A stretch of 64,000 nt of DNA from Trichobilharzia regenti (GCA_944472135.2 CALYDD020000408.1:61053-125052); one strand, 5' to 3'. Shown: positions 21,036 to 32,095, counted from the first letter of the stretch. Made by a program: numbers and translations. Notes: a model not told the origin generated them from the letters alone.

Positions 21036-21574
21036 ATTCTGTTTCACAGGTTCTCATCAGCTGCACACCACTACCTGAAATTACAATGGTTTTATAGATG
21101 ATAATAACATACTTTAATGTTTAATCTCATAAACTGTAGTCGCTTTTGTTTTTTGTCTTTTTTTTGAGTTGTTATGTGAACCTAATAGCTAACATTGTTC
21201 TGTTAATCAATTTTTTATGTTTTCTGTTTTACCCCTCCCTCATCTTTTCAACTTTAAAAGCGTATAAATTGATGATGAAAACTTAAACAGCAAAAAATTG
21301 TAATGCTGCTTTCATTTTGGATGCGTCAATTTTATTGTATCCCTTCTCTACTACCACTCAAACATTAAAGTATGTTATTATCATCTATATATGACTATTT
21401 TAATTTCAGCTAGTGGTGTGCAGCAGCTGATGATGATAAGCTGTGAAATAGAATGACGGTATCATTTTATACTACAAATTTTGTCTTCCTTTCTTTATCG
21501 AAATTGACTTCAATTTATGTAAAAGCATTTTTGACCACATATATATTTTGATGATTGATAAAAATCCGAATAAA

Positions 21575-21622
21575 TCTGCTGAAGAAGCTGGCTGTGGCAG
21601 CTTACACAGCGAAACGTTCAGA
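21575..21622 (+). ncRNA. Hammerhead-like motif in PLE 3' region
   Basis: UCUG (21575-21578) can pair with CAGA (21619-21622). Core CUGAAGA (21579-21585), a structured insert with GCUG/CAGC pairing, GAA (21611-21613), palindromic ACGU (21614-21617), U, then CAGA. An unpaired A follows the core, so the fit is not perfect. A mirror copy lies on the minus strand at 20438-20486 and relatives at 59220-59264 (-) and 60249-60301 (+). Confidence 0.45.
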
Positions 21623-21679
21623 AAACAGACAGATTTTGTTTTGATTTTCTTAACACGCCCTATTCAGGCAGTTAACCTG

Positions 21680-22036
21680 AGGTTCTAGTGGGAAGCCGTG
21701 ACCAGTAGGGTATAGCAGGTTGAAAAGATGAGGCAGTAACTCATCGAAGAAGATATTACGAAGTGGTCGCGCTATATCGTGCGTGGATTGGCAGAAGTTA
21801 GAATTCATGAACTGGCTGACCATTGGATCGGATCCCATTGGCTCACTGGTCTACGGGTTCGCTAGCCTTGTAACCAGATGGTCCTGGGTTCGAAACCCGG
21901 TGGGTGCGTACTGATAAAGAGTCCCAAACTAGGACGAAGCAACTCTCCAGTACTCCCAGGTTCTCTAACTGATATCAGCTCATGGTGAAATCCTCCATGC
22001 AATCAAACAAAATCCATACAAAACCAATACTTGAAA
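21680..22036 (+). mobile_element. SM-alpha-type repeat, near full-length unit
   Basis: Leader ('tctagtgggaagccgtgacc', 'gtggtcgcgctatatcgtg', 'ggattggcagaagttagaa'), tRNA-like head ('atcccattggctcactgg', 'ccttgtaaccagatgg', 'gggttcgaaacccgg'), hammerhead-like block at 21908-21955 (core AUAAAGA, GAAGC), and 3' end 'ctgatatcagctcatggtg'. Immediately follows the palindrome. Confidence 0.8.
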
Positions 22037-22124
22037 ATAAAATTATGCCAAAAACAACATGTTGAATATTGAACTCTTATTACATAATGTGTAATATATA
22101 TATATATATATTGATGAATCATAC

Positions 22125-22270
22125 CTTTTCTATCTGTATCCCACCGTTGCTTTACATATATACAATGCAGTAAATAGGCAATCTGTGACTGTACATTCTC
22201 ATCAATCATTCGAAATTCTCCTCTCTTTGACGATAATGTTGTACGAAATTTTGTTATACTTCCCATCATT
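22125..22270 (-). CDS. Possible host exon, unidentified
   Basis: The minus strand encodes about 48 residues including 'GEFRMIDENVQSQIAYLLHC', a composition more protein-like than the surrounding AT-rich frames, with a good donor-like GTATGA right after 'DTDRK' (22124-22119). The acceptor is uncertain: an AG at 22272-22271 lacks a pyrimidine tract, and an internal AG is also possible. I do not recognise the family. It lies in a 2.3-kb stretch nearly free of repeats, which fits genic DNA. Confidence 0.3.
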
Positions 22271-22280
22271 CTCATGTACA

Positions 22281-22870
22281 TATATATGTAAGTATGTGTG
22301 TATGTGTTTATGTTTGCCTTCTATATGGATGGAATAAAGTAACACGAAACTCAAGACACGAAAAAATATCCTGCCTGTTTCTTTCTTTCTATTCGTCTTC
22401 CTTTCAATAGACACTTATTCAAAGTGAAATAATGAGACTATAGAGATGAAGAAGTAATTTATTTATTGTATTAGATGTATATTAACAGAATAAATTATAT
22501 ATATTTATATATATATACTCTGTCTTACATAGCATTATAATAATTTACAAGGATTTCCTTGTGATTCTATCATAAACATGAATCAAATAGTCTAATAGAT
22601 AAGTTGATTTAAAGTAGAAACACATACCACATTGGATAGACAAATCTGATTGGTCAAAATTATTCAACCGTTCAATAAATAAATACTCATATACTTGTAT
22701 ATATATTGTATATTTACAAAAATCCTACCAACTGAACTATAATTATTCATACATAGATTGTTTTTAGAAGCGAATATATATATGTGCCTGGAAAGAGGTG
22801 TATGGACAAAAAATATTGTCTTTCAAATGTGTTTTTAGTTCGAGGACAAACAAAACTCTTTGCTGACGTA

Positions 22871-22906
<36 letters not shown>

Positions 22907-24340
22907 ACGTAATTTAAAAATTCAACTTATTTTTGAACAATATATGTTAAATTACTCACTGGTAGAGAAAATTTGTCACTAAAAATACCCTACCTAATGG
23001 TGAATAGACAAACATTTTCATGAACAGGGTTAGCTTGAATCATAGTTTGTGTAGAAAGAAAACAAACAAACAAACAAACAAGAACAACAATAACGACATT
23101 AAAATCACTTTTCAGAGGGAGAGAGAGAGAGAGTAGGTAGGTTTCTCATCGGATTGTGCGAATATCATCCTACACAGTGGTGAACTAAATAAAGGTCAAA
23201 CGAAATCTATTCATCACATAGCGCTAGTCTATCTCATCTTGTGGATAAAGAACACAGGATTTAGGTTAACGAGACGGCTTCCAAAACGGCTTCGTTTATC
23301 GCATACCAACCAACAAAACTTAGTTTAGCCTTAGGAGTAAGATTACTACATATTGCTGAGGCTGGATGTTAAGATACACATTAAGAAAACTAACTTATAT
23401 GCCGAAAAGAAGCTAGCTCACACATTGTCCTTACCTTGGCCATCTAGGTTCGAATGATTCTGAATTTGTTGTAGAAATTTCCTTAGTTTTATTTGATATT
23501 CTATTTGCTATTATATCTTTATTACTATTATTATTTAAGTATCTTTAATGGACTGTAATTCCATTGTGAGCTTACTTAACAAATCGATATTATTTAAAAT
23601 AAACACTAATATTGTTATTGACCACTATTCTAAGATATTCTATGTATATAAACACACATGTATATAATTGTAGAGCCAGAACAGGAGGGAATTGTCGTAA
23701 AGGATATTCTTTGCTCAATTATTTTTTGTTTTATAGATGTCTGAATGAATATTTTTGCTATATAGAATGTGGAAAATTAAATCTCAGTTCACTGAATCAA
23801 TACTCATCAATGTGTTCACCATAAAATTTAATAAATTCGAATTCACCTTTCAGTGATATTTGACAGTGTGCAATTAGTGGAAGTGATGACACCAAGGGGT
23901 TATTTAAAATTCACTACTAAATAAACCATTTTCTCCAACCTTACAACATCAACCTTTATTGTTATTGTACTTCTTTTATTTATAATCCTCTCAATTTTTT
24001 GTTTTTATTTATTTATTTTTTCATAAGTGTGAACATCGTTTAAGCTGTGTTAGAACTGTTAATTTTGTATTTCCCCTCACCATACTATATCAACAGAACA
24101 TTAGATCCAATAATGCATAACATGATACAGATTCCAAACTGAATCAACAATACTGTTTGAAACAAACTCACTGTTGTTATCATTATTATTATTATTATTA
24201 TTATTATATTTAATAATCTCAATTCGTGCTTCGAATATTCGAATAAGTTTCGTTCTTCTGAATTATTGGTTTCATATTTTGGTCGATAAATCTTATTGGG
24301 TATCAATTTTGGATGAATATTTCTCTCAGAATATCTAATT
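22281..24340. other. AT-rich, repeat-poor region; no gene called
   Basis: Contains an (AT)n tract at 22866-22903, a CAAA/AAAC run near 23058-23082, a (GA)n run near 23116-23133 and an ATT run near 24183-24208. Several AATAAA-like signals occur. Reads like intron or intergenic sequence. Confidence 0.5.
22866..22903 (+). repeat. (AT)n microsatellite
   Basis: About 19 AT units, preceded by 'gacgtaatac'. Confidence 0.9.
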
Positions 24341-24344
24341 CTGT

Positions 24345-24945
24345 TTTCAGAACGTCGGGACTATAGATGCGGTTGGATGGAACCAGTAATTCGGAAAAAC
24401 GAAACTTTAACTGCGCCTAAAAAGAAAATCTACATGAACTTGGATTTCAAGGGAGATTTAGGAAGCGATATTCTCAAGAGAAGGATCACATCATCTCTGA
24501 GAAGAACATTCTTTGCAGCAACGCTAAGAACACTATGTTCTCCAGTCGCCCACTGATCTGCAGAAGCCTCAAGGACAAGATCCTGCATCTAGCCACTTCT
24601 ATGTGCATATATCAGTTCACCTGCTGCTGTTGAGCCAGGTACATCGGTCGTTCGACGCGCATCCTGTCCAAGAGGATTTAAGAACACTATCCAGCCAGCA
24701 TGGTTGCGAAAAGGCAATACTGGTGCAATAAGGAGTGCGATAATTGAACACCTGGTCAACACTGATCATTGCATTTCAACGAACGCCTCCTTCAAAGTAA
24801 TCTACAGAGTCAAGAATAACATATCAAAGGCAATACGGTTTCGTCTCCTTTGTATCGCTGAAGCTCTGGCCATTCACATAGAATAACCGGAGCTATGCAT
24901 ACAAAAGAAGATTACTCAACCACTTCTACTCTCATGGTAACAACG
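24345..24945 (+). pseudogene. PLE endonuclease (GIY-YIG) remnant
   Basis: Translation: 'RNETLTAPKKKIYMNLDFKG', 'DILKRRITSSLRRTF', then after a frame change the cysteine-rich start of GIY-YIG ('MCIYQFTCCC', 'ARYIGRSTRILSKR' spread over frames), and 24704-24886 'GNTGAIRSAIIEHLVNTDHC' to 'RFRLLCIAEALAIHIE', ending 'QPLLLSW'. Order and motifs match the intact domain at 32892-33411. Broken by several frameshifts and a stop after 'HIE'. The RT is missing. Confidence 0.8.
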
Positions 24946-25480
24946 TTTTGATTTGTTTTGAGTTTTTACTTTTATTTTGATGACTTAATTTTGTTTCTTT
25001 GCCTGTTCCTTAATTGCTTATGATTCTTGTATTCACTTAGATCTCTTACATAGTTTCGTATTATCTACTTTGTTTCTATGTGCATCCTGAGTAAAACTCA
25101 CTCATCAAACTATTCATATTATTATTACATAACTTCTTTTAACAACTGTTTGTGACAACTCATCACCTTTGTTACTACCCTAGTTTCATTAACACTTAAT
25201 TTTCTTGACTTGTATTACCAACCTTCACTTGTTTAGTTAAAAGTAACCTTAACCAATTGTAATTTTGTTTGACAAACTTAATGTACACATACATACAAAA
25301 CAATGCATATGTATATTTGCGATTGTACAGCTAAGAAAATGAATTCGCCGAAAAGAGACTCTTCGCTGATCTACGTGTTTTGTTTTCATTAATGCCTGGA
25401 TGGGGATTATCCATGAATCGAATATTTTGACTTCATATCGTAAATGTGGACAAATTCCTCTGGTCAATTTTGTTTTAATT
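24946..25480 (+). other. PLE 3' region
   Basis: Follows the endonuclease remnant. It contains the terminal motif 'gcgattgtacagcta' ... 'gaattcgccgaaaagag' (25317-25360) that recurs at 29.45, 32.4 (-), 34.83, 61.9 (-) and 62.6 kb as part of PLE terminal repeats. Confidence 0.6.
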
Positions 25481-25484
25481 TGTA

Positions 25485-25605
25485 ATTTTATTTATATTTT
25501 GAGTAAATCAGATGCAGGGTGTTGTGACAAATGCTGAGAATTCCATTCTGTATTATAAGTACTGCTCTTTTGGAATAAAGTAGACCATTATTATTATTAT
25601 CGCTA
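25485..25605 (+). mobile_element. CR1-like LINE 3' end fragment
   Basis: 'cagatgcagggtgttgtg', 'tgctgagaattccattctg', 'agtactgctcttttggaata' and an ATT tail match the terminus of the CR1-like LINE at 43.7-43.8 kb. Confidence 0.65.
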
Positions 25606-25629
25606 CAAATTCTTCTTGATACGAAAGTT

Positions 25630-25935
25630 TGAAGGTATGAATATAGATTACAAGGGGCTTAGAGACAAGATTGCATATGATTAGAAAACACTTACAAAGT
25701 ATACAAAATTAATATTCGATAACTGGAGAAATAAATAATTTTAAAGGCGAATAAAAGGTGATAATTATTTTCAGCCTTGATATGAATTACAAGAGGCTTA
25801 GAAACAAAAGTTACACAGGGATAGAACGAAATTACAGGTGTGAACAAAATGAGCATGGAAAATAATCGAAATAATATTATGAGGTGTGAATATAGACTAC
25901 AAGAGGCATTTAAACAAAAAAATTACACAGGATTA
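25630..25935. repeat. Three imperfect direct repeats
   Basis: A block of about 47 bp occurs at about 25636, 25777 and 25886: 'gattacaaggggcttagaga', 'aattacaagaggcttagaaa' and 'gactacaagaggcatttaaa', each followed by a 'ttacacagg-attag'-like string in the last two. Spacings are about 141 and 109 bp. It lies in the 3' region of the minus-strand PLE at 26.1-26.8 kb. A reversed relative is at 34690-34740. Confidence 0.6.
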
Positions 25936-26129
25936 GAATATAACCGTAAAATGGTTATTCTAAACAGATTACGAGTGTGATCAGGAGGCGCATGGAAACA
26001 AACTTAAAATGACTGGTTTTATAACTGAAAAGAAATGGATGAATTGAATGAAGACAAAGAGAGAAAATTACACTCAGAGAACAAAACAAAACTGAAGGAT
26101 AAGGGAACGTATTGAACTAGGTCCATGGC

Positions 26130-26830
26130 AGTTGTTAAGGCTGGACTAGTTTCCTCTGAATACTCAGCTCCAGATTTTCGATGCATATAGCGAGAGCTTC
26201 TGCAGTACAAAGAAGTCGGAAACACACTGCCTTTGGTAGACTTTTGTTTACTTTGTAAATGACTCTGAATGATGAGTCAGTTGAGATGCTGTGACAGGGG
26301 TTGACGAGGTGTTCAGTTATGGCGCTTCTGATTGAACCAGTGTCTCCTCTTTGCAGCCATGCTGGATGATATTCTCTTACACGTTTTGATAAGACGCGCA
26401 TAGAACGACTTATGTACCTAGCTCCGCAAGAGAAGGTGAACTGATATATGCACATTGAAGTGGTCATATGCAGAAGTTTGTCCTTCCCGTTGCTCCGAAG
26501 TAGTGGGCGGCTAGAGAATATCACTCTTAGAGTTGCTTTCGGAAAAGTCTTCTTCAGGGAATTGGAGATTCTCCTTTTAAAGATATCTGTTGCTAGGTCT
26601 CCCCTGAATTCCAGATTCAAGTAAAGTTTCTTTTTGGCACTGAAGTGCACTCTTCTCTTTTTGGCTTTAGTTTTATGTTCTTCTCCACGAAACGCAATGA
26701 GTATCCATTTTGAACCAGGATGCTTTTGAGAAATAGGAGCTCTTCTTCTAAACAGTCATCGCTGTAAATTCTTCTAGTACGATGGGCTAGTGAAATGATG
26801 AGACCTCTTTTATGGCTGATAGGCATCCAA
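26130..26830 (-). pseudogene. PLE, GIY-YIG endonuclease nearly intact
   Basis: Minus strand 26650-26135: 'KKLYLNLEFRGDLATDIFKR', then 'LLHMTTSMCIYQFTFSCGAR', 'YISRSMRVLSKRVREYHPAW', 'GSIRSAITEHLVNPCHSIST', 'RLLCTAEALAICIENLELSI' and 'QRKLVQP'. The YIG half of the GIY-YIG motif reads YIS, so a core glycine is lost. A second frame (26826-26617) supplies the preceding linker 'RRIYSDDCLEEELLFLKSIL'. The RT is missing. A GIY-YIG domain normally nicks target DNA for PLE insertion. Confidence 0.8.
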
Positions 26831-27259
26831 CTGTAGAAATTTGCCAGCTATTGACAACATAACTTCTGCTCAAAACGTGGTCATCAGTTAATATTACTGT
26901 GTAACACTGTGTAATTTATCAACATAAAATCTTATCCATAATGGAGTTATACTCTACAACAGTGCTCAAGTTTTATGCTTATATAAATGACAACATTAGT
27001 GGTTTTTAAAAGTGTAACATAGAATTATTTAGATTGGGATTACAAAAGTTATTTGCAATTATTATATTACTGGTAGATTATAGTCCAAAATATATGTGTT
27101 TATGGTAATTTGTAAAACTGTAGTACTAAACTGAACACCAATATTACAAACTAAATGGTTATGAATGACAACGAATTTTAAGTAGTAAATTCTGATGAGT
27201 CATATTCATATTAAGTTCCATTCATACTCAGAAACATTTACCTGTGTAGTTAAATAAAC

Positions 27260-27520
27260 GGTGTTGTGAGAAGCATCAACAGCTCCATATTAGAACACCT
27301 TGTTCAAACTGGCCGCAAAGTCGATATCGAAGAGTACTTCTTCATCATCTATCGGGTACCAAACAAATTACCGATATCATCCAGATACCGCATACTCCAA
27401 ATAGCAAAGGCTATCTCGATTCGCCTGAGACAACCGGTACTATGTGTGCAGAAGAAACAGGTCCAACCACTGTTAGTTCCCTGGTCTGCTGTGGAGTTTG
27501 CAAACTCATAAATACCTTAT
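27260..27520 (+). pseudogene. PLE endonuclease C-terminal fragment
   Basis: Translation: 'RSINSSILEHLVQTGRKVDI', 'FFIIYRVPNKLPISSRYRIL', 'AKAISIRLRQPVLCVQKKQV', 'QPLLVPWS'. The frame is open. It matches the C-terminal half of PLE endonucleases in the window. Confidence 0.75.
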
Positions 27521-27584
27521 GGCTTCTTTTCAATAGGAATCTTTGGTTTAGTATTTTTTTATTATAATGTTGAGCAATAAGAAT

Positions 27585-27725
27585 TTATCAATTCACCTGC
27601 TCCTGTGGAGCTAGGTATATCGGTTGCTCATCTCAAGTTTTGTCCAAGAGGATGCAAGAACACTATCCTGCATGATTACAAAGAGGTGGAAGCGGAGCAA
27701 TAAGAAGCGCGGTTATTGAACTTCT
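27585..27725 (+). pseudogene. PLE endonuclease fragment
   Basis: Frame-corrected reading gives 'QFTCSCGARYIGCSSQVLSK' and 'GGSGAIRSAVIE', with an in-frame stop in between. Separate from the preceding fragment because the domain order runs backwards (N-terminal part after C-terminal part). Confidence 0.65.
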
Positions 27726-27944
27726 TCGACGCTTTGACAGCAGTGCTAAACGTCATATTTTACCGAAATTCACACCTTCTAATAAGCAGTCTTCAGCTGA
27801 ATCTGTAATCAAGTCTTACTTAACCTCATGCTTAAGTCAAAGAATGAAAATTGGCTACTACATCCCAGAAAAATTGTAAACTGGGTTTATTTAGCTGTCA
27901 CCATGATGACTTCAACGCGGCTGACTCAATTATTAAAACAACAC

Positions 27945-28265
27945 TAATTTTCAAGCGTTGATTTGTAAGGATTAGATATGCTTTTACGAGTTTGTTCACG
28001 GATTGATATCAGTTAGAGAACCATTGAAAACCGTCCACAGGGATTACTGGATAGCTAGCTGTTTCATCCTAGTTTGAGAATTATTGGCAGTACGCAGCCG
28101 CCACAGGGGGTTCGAACCCAGGACCTTGTGCTTACAAGGCAATCTCGTATACCATTCAGCCACTGAGACCCGATTCAGTGGCTAATGAATTCTAACTGAT
28201 ATCAGTCCGTGATTGACTCGTAAAAATAAAACTAATCCTTTCAAACAAACTCTTGAAAATTAATC
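27945..28265 (-). mobile_element. SM-alpha-type repeat, left copy of inverted pair
   Basis: Minus strand runs from leader-adjacent sequence to the 3' end: head 'gggtctcagtggctgaatgg', 'gggttcgaaccccctg', decayed hammerhead block (CCAAUAA core), 3' end with 'tgatatcaatccgtgaacaa'-like sequence. Confidence 0.7.
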
Positions 28266-28670
28266 TAATGCTCGCTAGTGAATAACTTGCTACAGGAAGG
28301 CGTTCTCTGGAGTTCCGGTGAGAAGTCGTGACCAGTGAGGTGCATTCAGTCAAGCGTGTGAGAATGGGTGTCCTACCGGTGACAACGGTTGGTGGTCGCG
28401 CTAAATCATGAATAAGTAGAAGGTAGAATTCAAGAGCTGACTGGCTGGCTGGCCATTGAACCGGGTCGGATCCCAGTGGCTGAATGGTATACGAGCTCAC
28501 TGTCCTTGTAATCAGAAGGTCCTGAGTTCGAACCTTCTGTGGTGAGTGAGTACTGATGATGCTTCCCAAACTAGGGTGAAACAGCTGCCTGTCCAGTACT
28601 TCGTGTGGCTGGTTTTTCAATGGTTCTGTAACTGATATCAATCCGTGGTCAAACTTGTAACAACGCTAAT
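28266..28670 (+). mobile_element. SM-alpha-type repeat, right copy, near full length
   Basis: Leader ('ggtgagaagtcgtgaccag', 'ggtggtcgcgctaaatcatg'), head ('atcccagtggctgaatgg', 'ccttgtaatcagaagg', 'gagttcgaacctt'), hammerhead-like block at 28549-28599 (stem I GTACTG/CAGTAC, core AUGAUGC, GAAAC), and 3' end 'gatatcaatccgtggtcaa'. Faces the minus copy at 27945-28265. Confidence 0.75.
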
Positions 28671-28734
28671 TCTCATTTTTTAAATTTTAATCACTACCTA
28701 CCTACTTTTTACTACCAGTTTAGACTGCTTATCT

Positions 28735-29540
28735 TTCATGTTGCTGTGTACAAAAGAAGTACGTACAATCCTTACTTCTGCCTTGGCCGTAGAGGGATAG
28801 ACATTTATTTATTTTGTTTATTTAGTTATTCTATGTACTTTTCCCTTATTACTACGATTATTATCATTATCACTATTATTATTACTATTCTCACTCTGAA
28901 TCTTTTCCACTTGACCCACTTGTTATTTTAAACCAAAAATTATTGATTTTTATATTTTTTATTTTTACAATATTGAATTCCATCTTATCAAATTTCACGC
29001 CATGTTATGTAACATTTTATATTCGTCTAGTAATCTTATAATTATATACCTCTCTCCAAAATCTATACACCTTATGTATGTGCGTCGGTGGCACAGTGGT
29101 TAGGACTCTCGCCGATCATGCACATGGTCCGGGGTTCGAGCCCACGCCGGCGCACACCTGATATCTATGGTCGGCCTGCAAAATTTGGGCTACCGATATC
29201 CATGCTGAAAATTCCATACTTGTACCAAAAATACAGTGTGGAATCAAGCTGTAAATCAAAAAAAAAAAATCAAAAAAAAAAAATATATGACATTAATTAT
29301 TTTGCTACTTGACTTTAAACCATGATTATAATCACAAATATTTTAATTGCATTTCATACTACTATTATTATAATTTCATGTATTCACACCTTTGACCTGA
29401 TTCCCTCACCGGATACAATTTCTTAAAAACCACACATATGATTGTACAGCTTGATAATAAATTCGTTGAAAAGAATCTCTTGGCTGAACATGAATTTACA
29501 TTGACCTCCATCACACATCAGAAGCGACTGTTGTTAATGT
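28735..29540 (+). mobile_element. PLE 3' end with SINE-B inserted
   Basis: Starts with the PLE C terminus in a broken frame ('tgtacaaaagaagtacgtac', 'ttctgccttggccgtagagg'; compare 32880-32945 reversed) and runs through the 3' region to the terminal motif 'gattgtacagcttgataata' near 29449. A SINE-B sits at 29081-29290; the uninterrupted relative is the minus-strand PLE at 32.35-32.75 kb. Confidence 0.65.
29081..29290 (+). mobile_element. SINE-B type SINE (1 of 5 in the duplication zone)
   Basis: Head 'ggtggcacagtggttagga', B box 'ggttcgagccc', body and A-rich tail. Its 3' part (from 29117) is identical to that of the SINE at 30311-30520. Confidence 0.85.
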
Positions 29541-29875
29541 GCACAAAATAAAGGTTTGTATTCTGAATGAATATGTGAAATATTTCTCATAACTCTGGAG
29601 TTGAGCATTGTGTAACTTTTTTCCTCTGCTTAGTGCTTCTCACCATAATCCAGTTAAAATTCTTTCCTTCCCTAAATTTTTGGCTTTCTTACTCTTGCAT
29701 AGCTACAAATGTTTACAATCGCTCAATGAAAAAAGCACTTCATTTATTTTCTACAATGCTCGACTTTTCGTCAATGGATGGCGAGTCTGAAGCTGGCCTA
29801 GATTAATTCAGTCTGGACAAATGAATAGTATCATCAGCTTCCATGCAGCAACTGTGACTCACAGTGTGGTATGCG

Positions 29876-30085
29876 TCGGTGAGTCGGCGCGTCGGCACAG
29901 TGGTTAGGACTCTCGCCGACTATACACATGGTCCGAGGTTCGATCCCCTGCCGACGCACACCTGATATCTATAGTTGGCCTGCGAAATTCGGGCTACCGA
30001 TATCCATGCTGAAAATTCCATATTTGTTCCATAAATACTGTGTGGAATCAAGCTATAGCAAAAATAAAAAATAAAATTTAAAAAA
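29876..30085 (+). mobile_element. SINE-B type SINE (2 of 5)
   Basis: Full-length: 'tcggcacagtggttagga', 'ggttcgatcccctgccgacg', 'cctgatatctatagttgg', tail 'gcaaaaataaaaaataaaat'. Duplicated at 31106-31315. Confidence 0.85.
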
Positions 30086-30310
30086 ATGATGTGCATACAA
30101 AGGGCCTATTTAAATCACTGCGTCACATGAATTTTTCTCCATCAAGTTCATCCTGTTTACTTTGTTTTCATATTGTTTTAATGATTTAATTTCCTCAGTA
30201 AGACACCATTTCCAAAAACGTTTCTAGCTACAACAAGCGATTCTTCGAACGAAATTCAGGAAGAACATTGAGGAGAAGTACTGGAACAAGCTTCGAAGAG
30301 AATAACATTT

Positions 30311-30520
30311 CTGTGTGTTGGCGGCACAGTTAGGAGTCTCGCCGACCATGCACATGGTCCGGGGTTCGAGCCCACGCCGGCGCACACCTGATATCTATGG
30401 TCGGCCTGCAAAATTTGGGCTACCGATATCCATGCTGAAAATTCCATACTTGTACCAAAAATACAGTGTGGAATCAAGCTGTAAATCAAAAAAAAAAATC
30501 AAAAAAAAAAAAATATATGA
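30311..30520 (+). mobile_element. SINE-B type SINE, chimeric (3 of 5)
   Basis: The 5' part ('gttggcggcacagttagg') equals the SINE at 31541, and the 3' part ('ggttcgagcccacgccgg' onward) equals the SINE at 29081. This is the recombination product expected at the middle junction of the tandem duplication. Confidence 0.85.
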
Positions 30521-31105
30521 CATTAATTATTTTGCTACTTGACTTTAAACCATGATTATAATCACAAATATTTTAATTGCATTTCATACTACTATTATTA
30601 TAATTTCATGTATTCACACCTTTGACCTGATTCCCTCACCGGATACAATTTCTTAAAAACCACACATATGATTGTACAGCTTGATAATAAATTCGTTGAA
30701 AAGAATCTCTTGGCTGAACATGAATTTACATTGACCTCCATCACACATCAGAAGCGACTGTTGTTAATGTGCACAAAATAAAGGTTTGTATTCTGAATGA
30801 ATATGTGAAATATTTCTCATAACTCTGGAGTTGAGCATTGTGTAACTTTTTTCCTCTGCTTAGTGCTTCTCACCATAATCCAGTTAAAATTCTTTCCTTC
30901 CCTAAATTTTTGGCTTTCTTACTCTTGCATAGCTACAAATGTTTACAATCGCTCAATGAAAAAAGCACTTCATTTATTTTCTACAATGCTCGACTTTTCG
31001 TCAATGGATGGCGAGTCTGAAGCTGGCCTAGATTAATTCAGTCTGGACAAATGAATAGTATCATCAGCTTCCATGCAGCAACTGTGACTCACAGTGTGGT
31101 ATGCG

Positions 31106-31315
31106 TCGGTGAGTCGGCGCGTCGGCACAGTGGTTAGGACTCTCGCCGACTATACACATGGTCCGAGGTTCGATCCCCTGCCGACGCACACCTGATATCT
31201 ATAGTTGGCCTGCGAAATTCGGGCTACCGATATCCATGCTGAAAATTCCATATTTGTTCCATAAATACTGTGTGGAATCAAGCTATAGCAAAAATAAAAA
31301 ATAAAATTTAAAAAA
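31106..31315 (+). mobile_element. SINE-B type SINE (4 of 5)
   Basis: Second copy of the SINE at 29876, displaced by exactly 1230 bp. Confidence 0.85.
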
Positions 31316-31540
31316 ATGATGTGCATACAAAGGGCCTATTTAAATCACTGCGTCACATGAATTTTTCTCCATCAAGTTCATCCTGTTTACTTTGTTTTCA
31401 TATTGTTTTAATGATTTAATTTCCTCAGTAAGACACCATTTCCAAAAACGTTTCTAGCTACAACAAGCGATTCTTCGAACGAAATTCAGGAAGAACATTG
31501 AGGAGAAGTACTGGAACAAGCTTCGAAGAGAATAACATTT

Positions 31541-31735
31541 CTGTGTGTTGGCGGCACAGTTAGGAGTCTCGCCGACCATGCACATGACACGGGGTTCAAT
31601 CGCCAGCCGACGCACACCTGATATCTATGGTCGCCCTGCCAAATTCGGGCTACCAATATCACACGCTGAAAATTCCATACCTGTTCCAAAAATACAGTGT
31701 GGAATCAAGCTATAATCAAAGTAGTATATATATAT
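31541..31735 (+). mobile_element. SINE-B type SINE (5 of 5)
   Basis: Head 'gttggcggcacagttagg', diverged B box 'ggttcaatcgcc', body 'gggctaccaatatcacacg', short tail. Its head is shared with the chimeric copy; its body is not. Confidence 0.8.
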
Positions 31736-31774
31736 ATTTACAAACACATGAACATTGTCAAGTATTGGTTTTGT

Positions 31775-32095
31775 AGGGATTTTTTGTGGTCGTGCTATGT
31801 CATGCGTGGATTCGCACGAAGTTGGAAGTTTCAGAAGTTGGAACTCATGGACTGGCTATTATATCGGGTCCCAGAGACTGCTGAATGGTCTACGAAGTCG
31901 TTAGCCTCGTAACCTGAAGCTACTGGGTTCTAACCCCTTGTGATGAGTGCATACTGATGAAGAGTCCTAAAATAGGCTGGCGAAAGAGCTGTCCAGTACT
32001 TCCTGAGGCTCTTCCAATGGTTCTCTTACTGATGTCAGCTCATGATGAAATCGTCCAACCAATCGGACATGAACACTGACAACGTATATCAATTT
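31775..32095 (+). mobile_element. SM-alpha-type repeat
   Basis: Leader ('gtggtcgtgctatgtcatg'), head ('gtcccagagactgctgaatg', 'gggttctaacccc'), hammerhead-like block (stem I ATACTG/CAGTAC, core AUGAAGA, stem II GUCC/disrupted, GAAAG), 3' end 'ctgatgtcagctcatgatg'. Confidence 0.7.

Larger units (their letters stand above)
20385..21660. repeat. 1.26-kb palindrome of PLE 3' sequence with SM-alpha centre
   Basis: Outer arms: 'gcgtgttaagaaaatcaaaa' at 20401 and its reverse complement ending at 21657, continuing through 'ctgaacgtttcgctgtgtaa', 'gccagcttcttcagcag' and 'catatatatttt'-like sequence. Inner arms include 'ataacatactttaatgttt' (about 21100) versus 'aacattaaagtatgttat' (21361). An inverted SM-alpha pair sits between (20780-21035). 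The right half matches the PLE 3' region at 39.49-40.25 kb. Confidence 0.7.
29117..31576 (+). repeat. 1230-bp tandem duplication
   Basis: 29117-30346 and 30347-31576 are near-identical; every landmark recurs at +1230 (for example 'cattgtgtaacttttttcct' at 29605 and 30835, and the SINEs at 29876 and 31106). Both junctions lie inside SINE-B heads at 'catgcacatgg'. The duplicated DNA holds PLE 3' sequence, a unique-looking 0.5 kb and one complete SINE-B. Confidence 0.9.

Noticed and set aside
25630..25935. CRISPR-like array
   Set aside because: Only three imperfect repeats with uneven spacing in a eukaryotic PLE 3' region.
28192..28641. 149-codon open frame on the minus strand
   Set aside because: It runs antisense through an SM-alpha unit; the same frame is broken in other units.
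29081..29155. Possible functional tRNA gene
   Set aside because: A and B boxes are good, but the same sequence recurs many times with a constant non-tRNA body and A-rich tail, and acceptor-stem pairing is poor in most copies. It is a SINE head.
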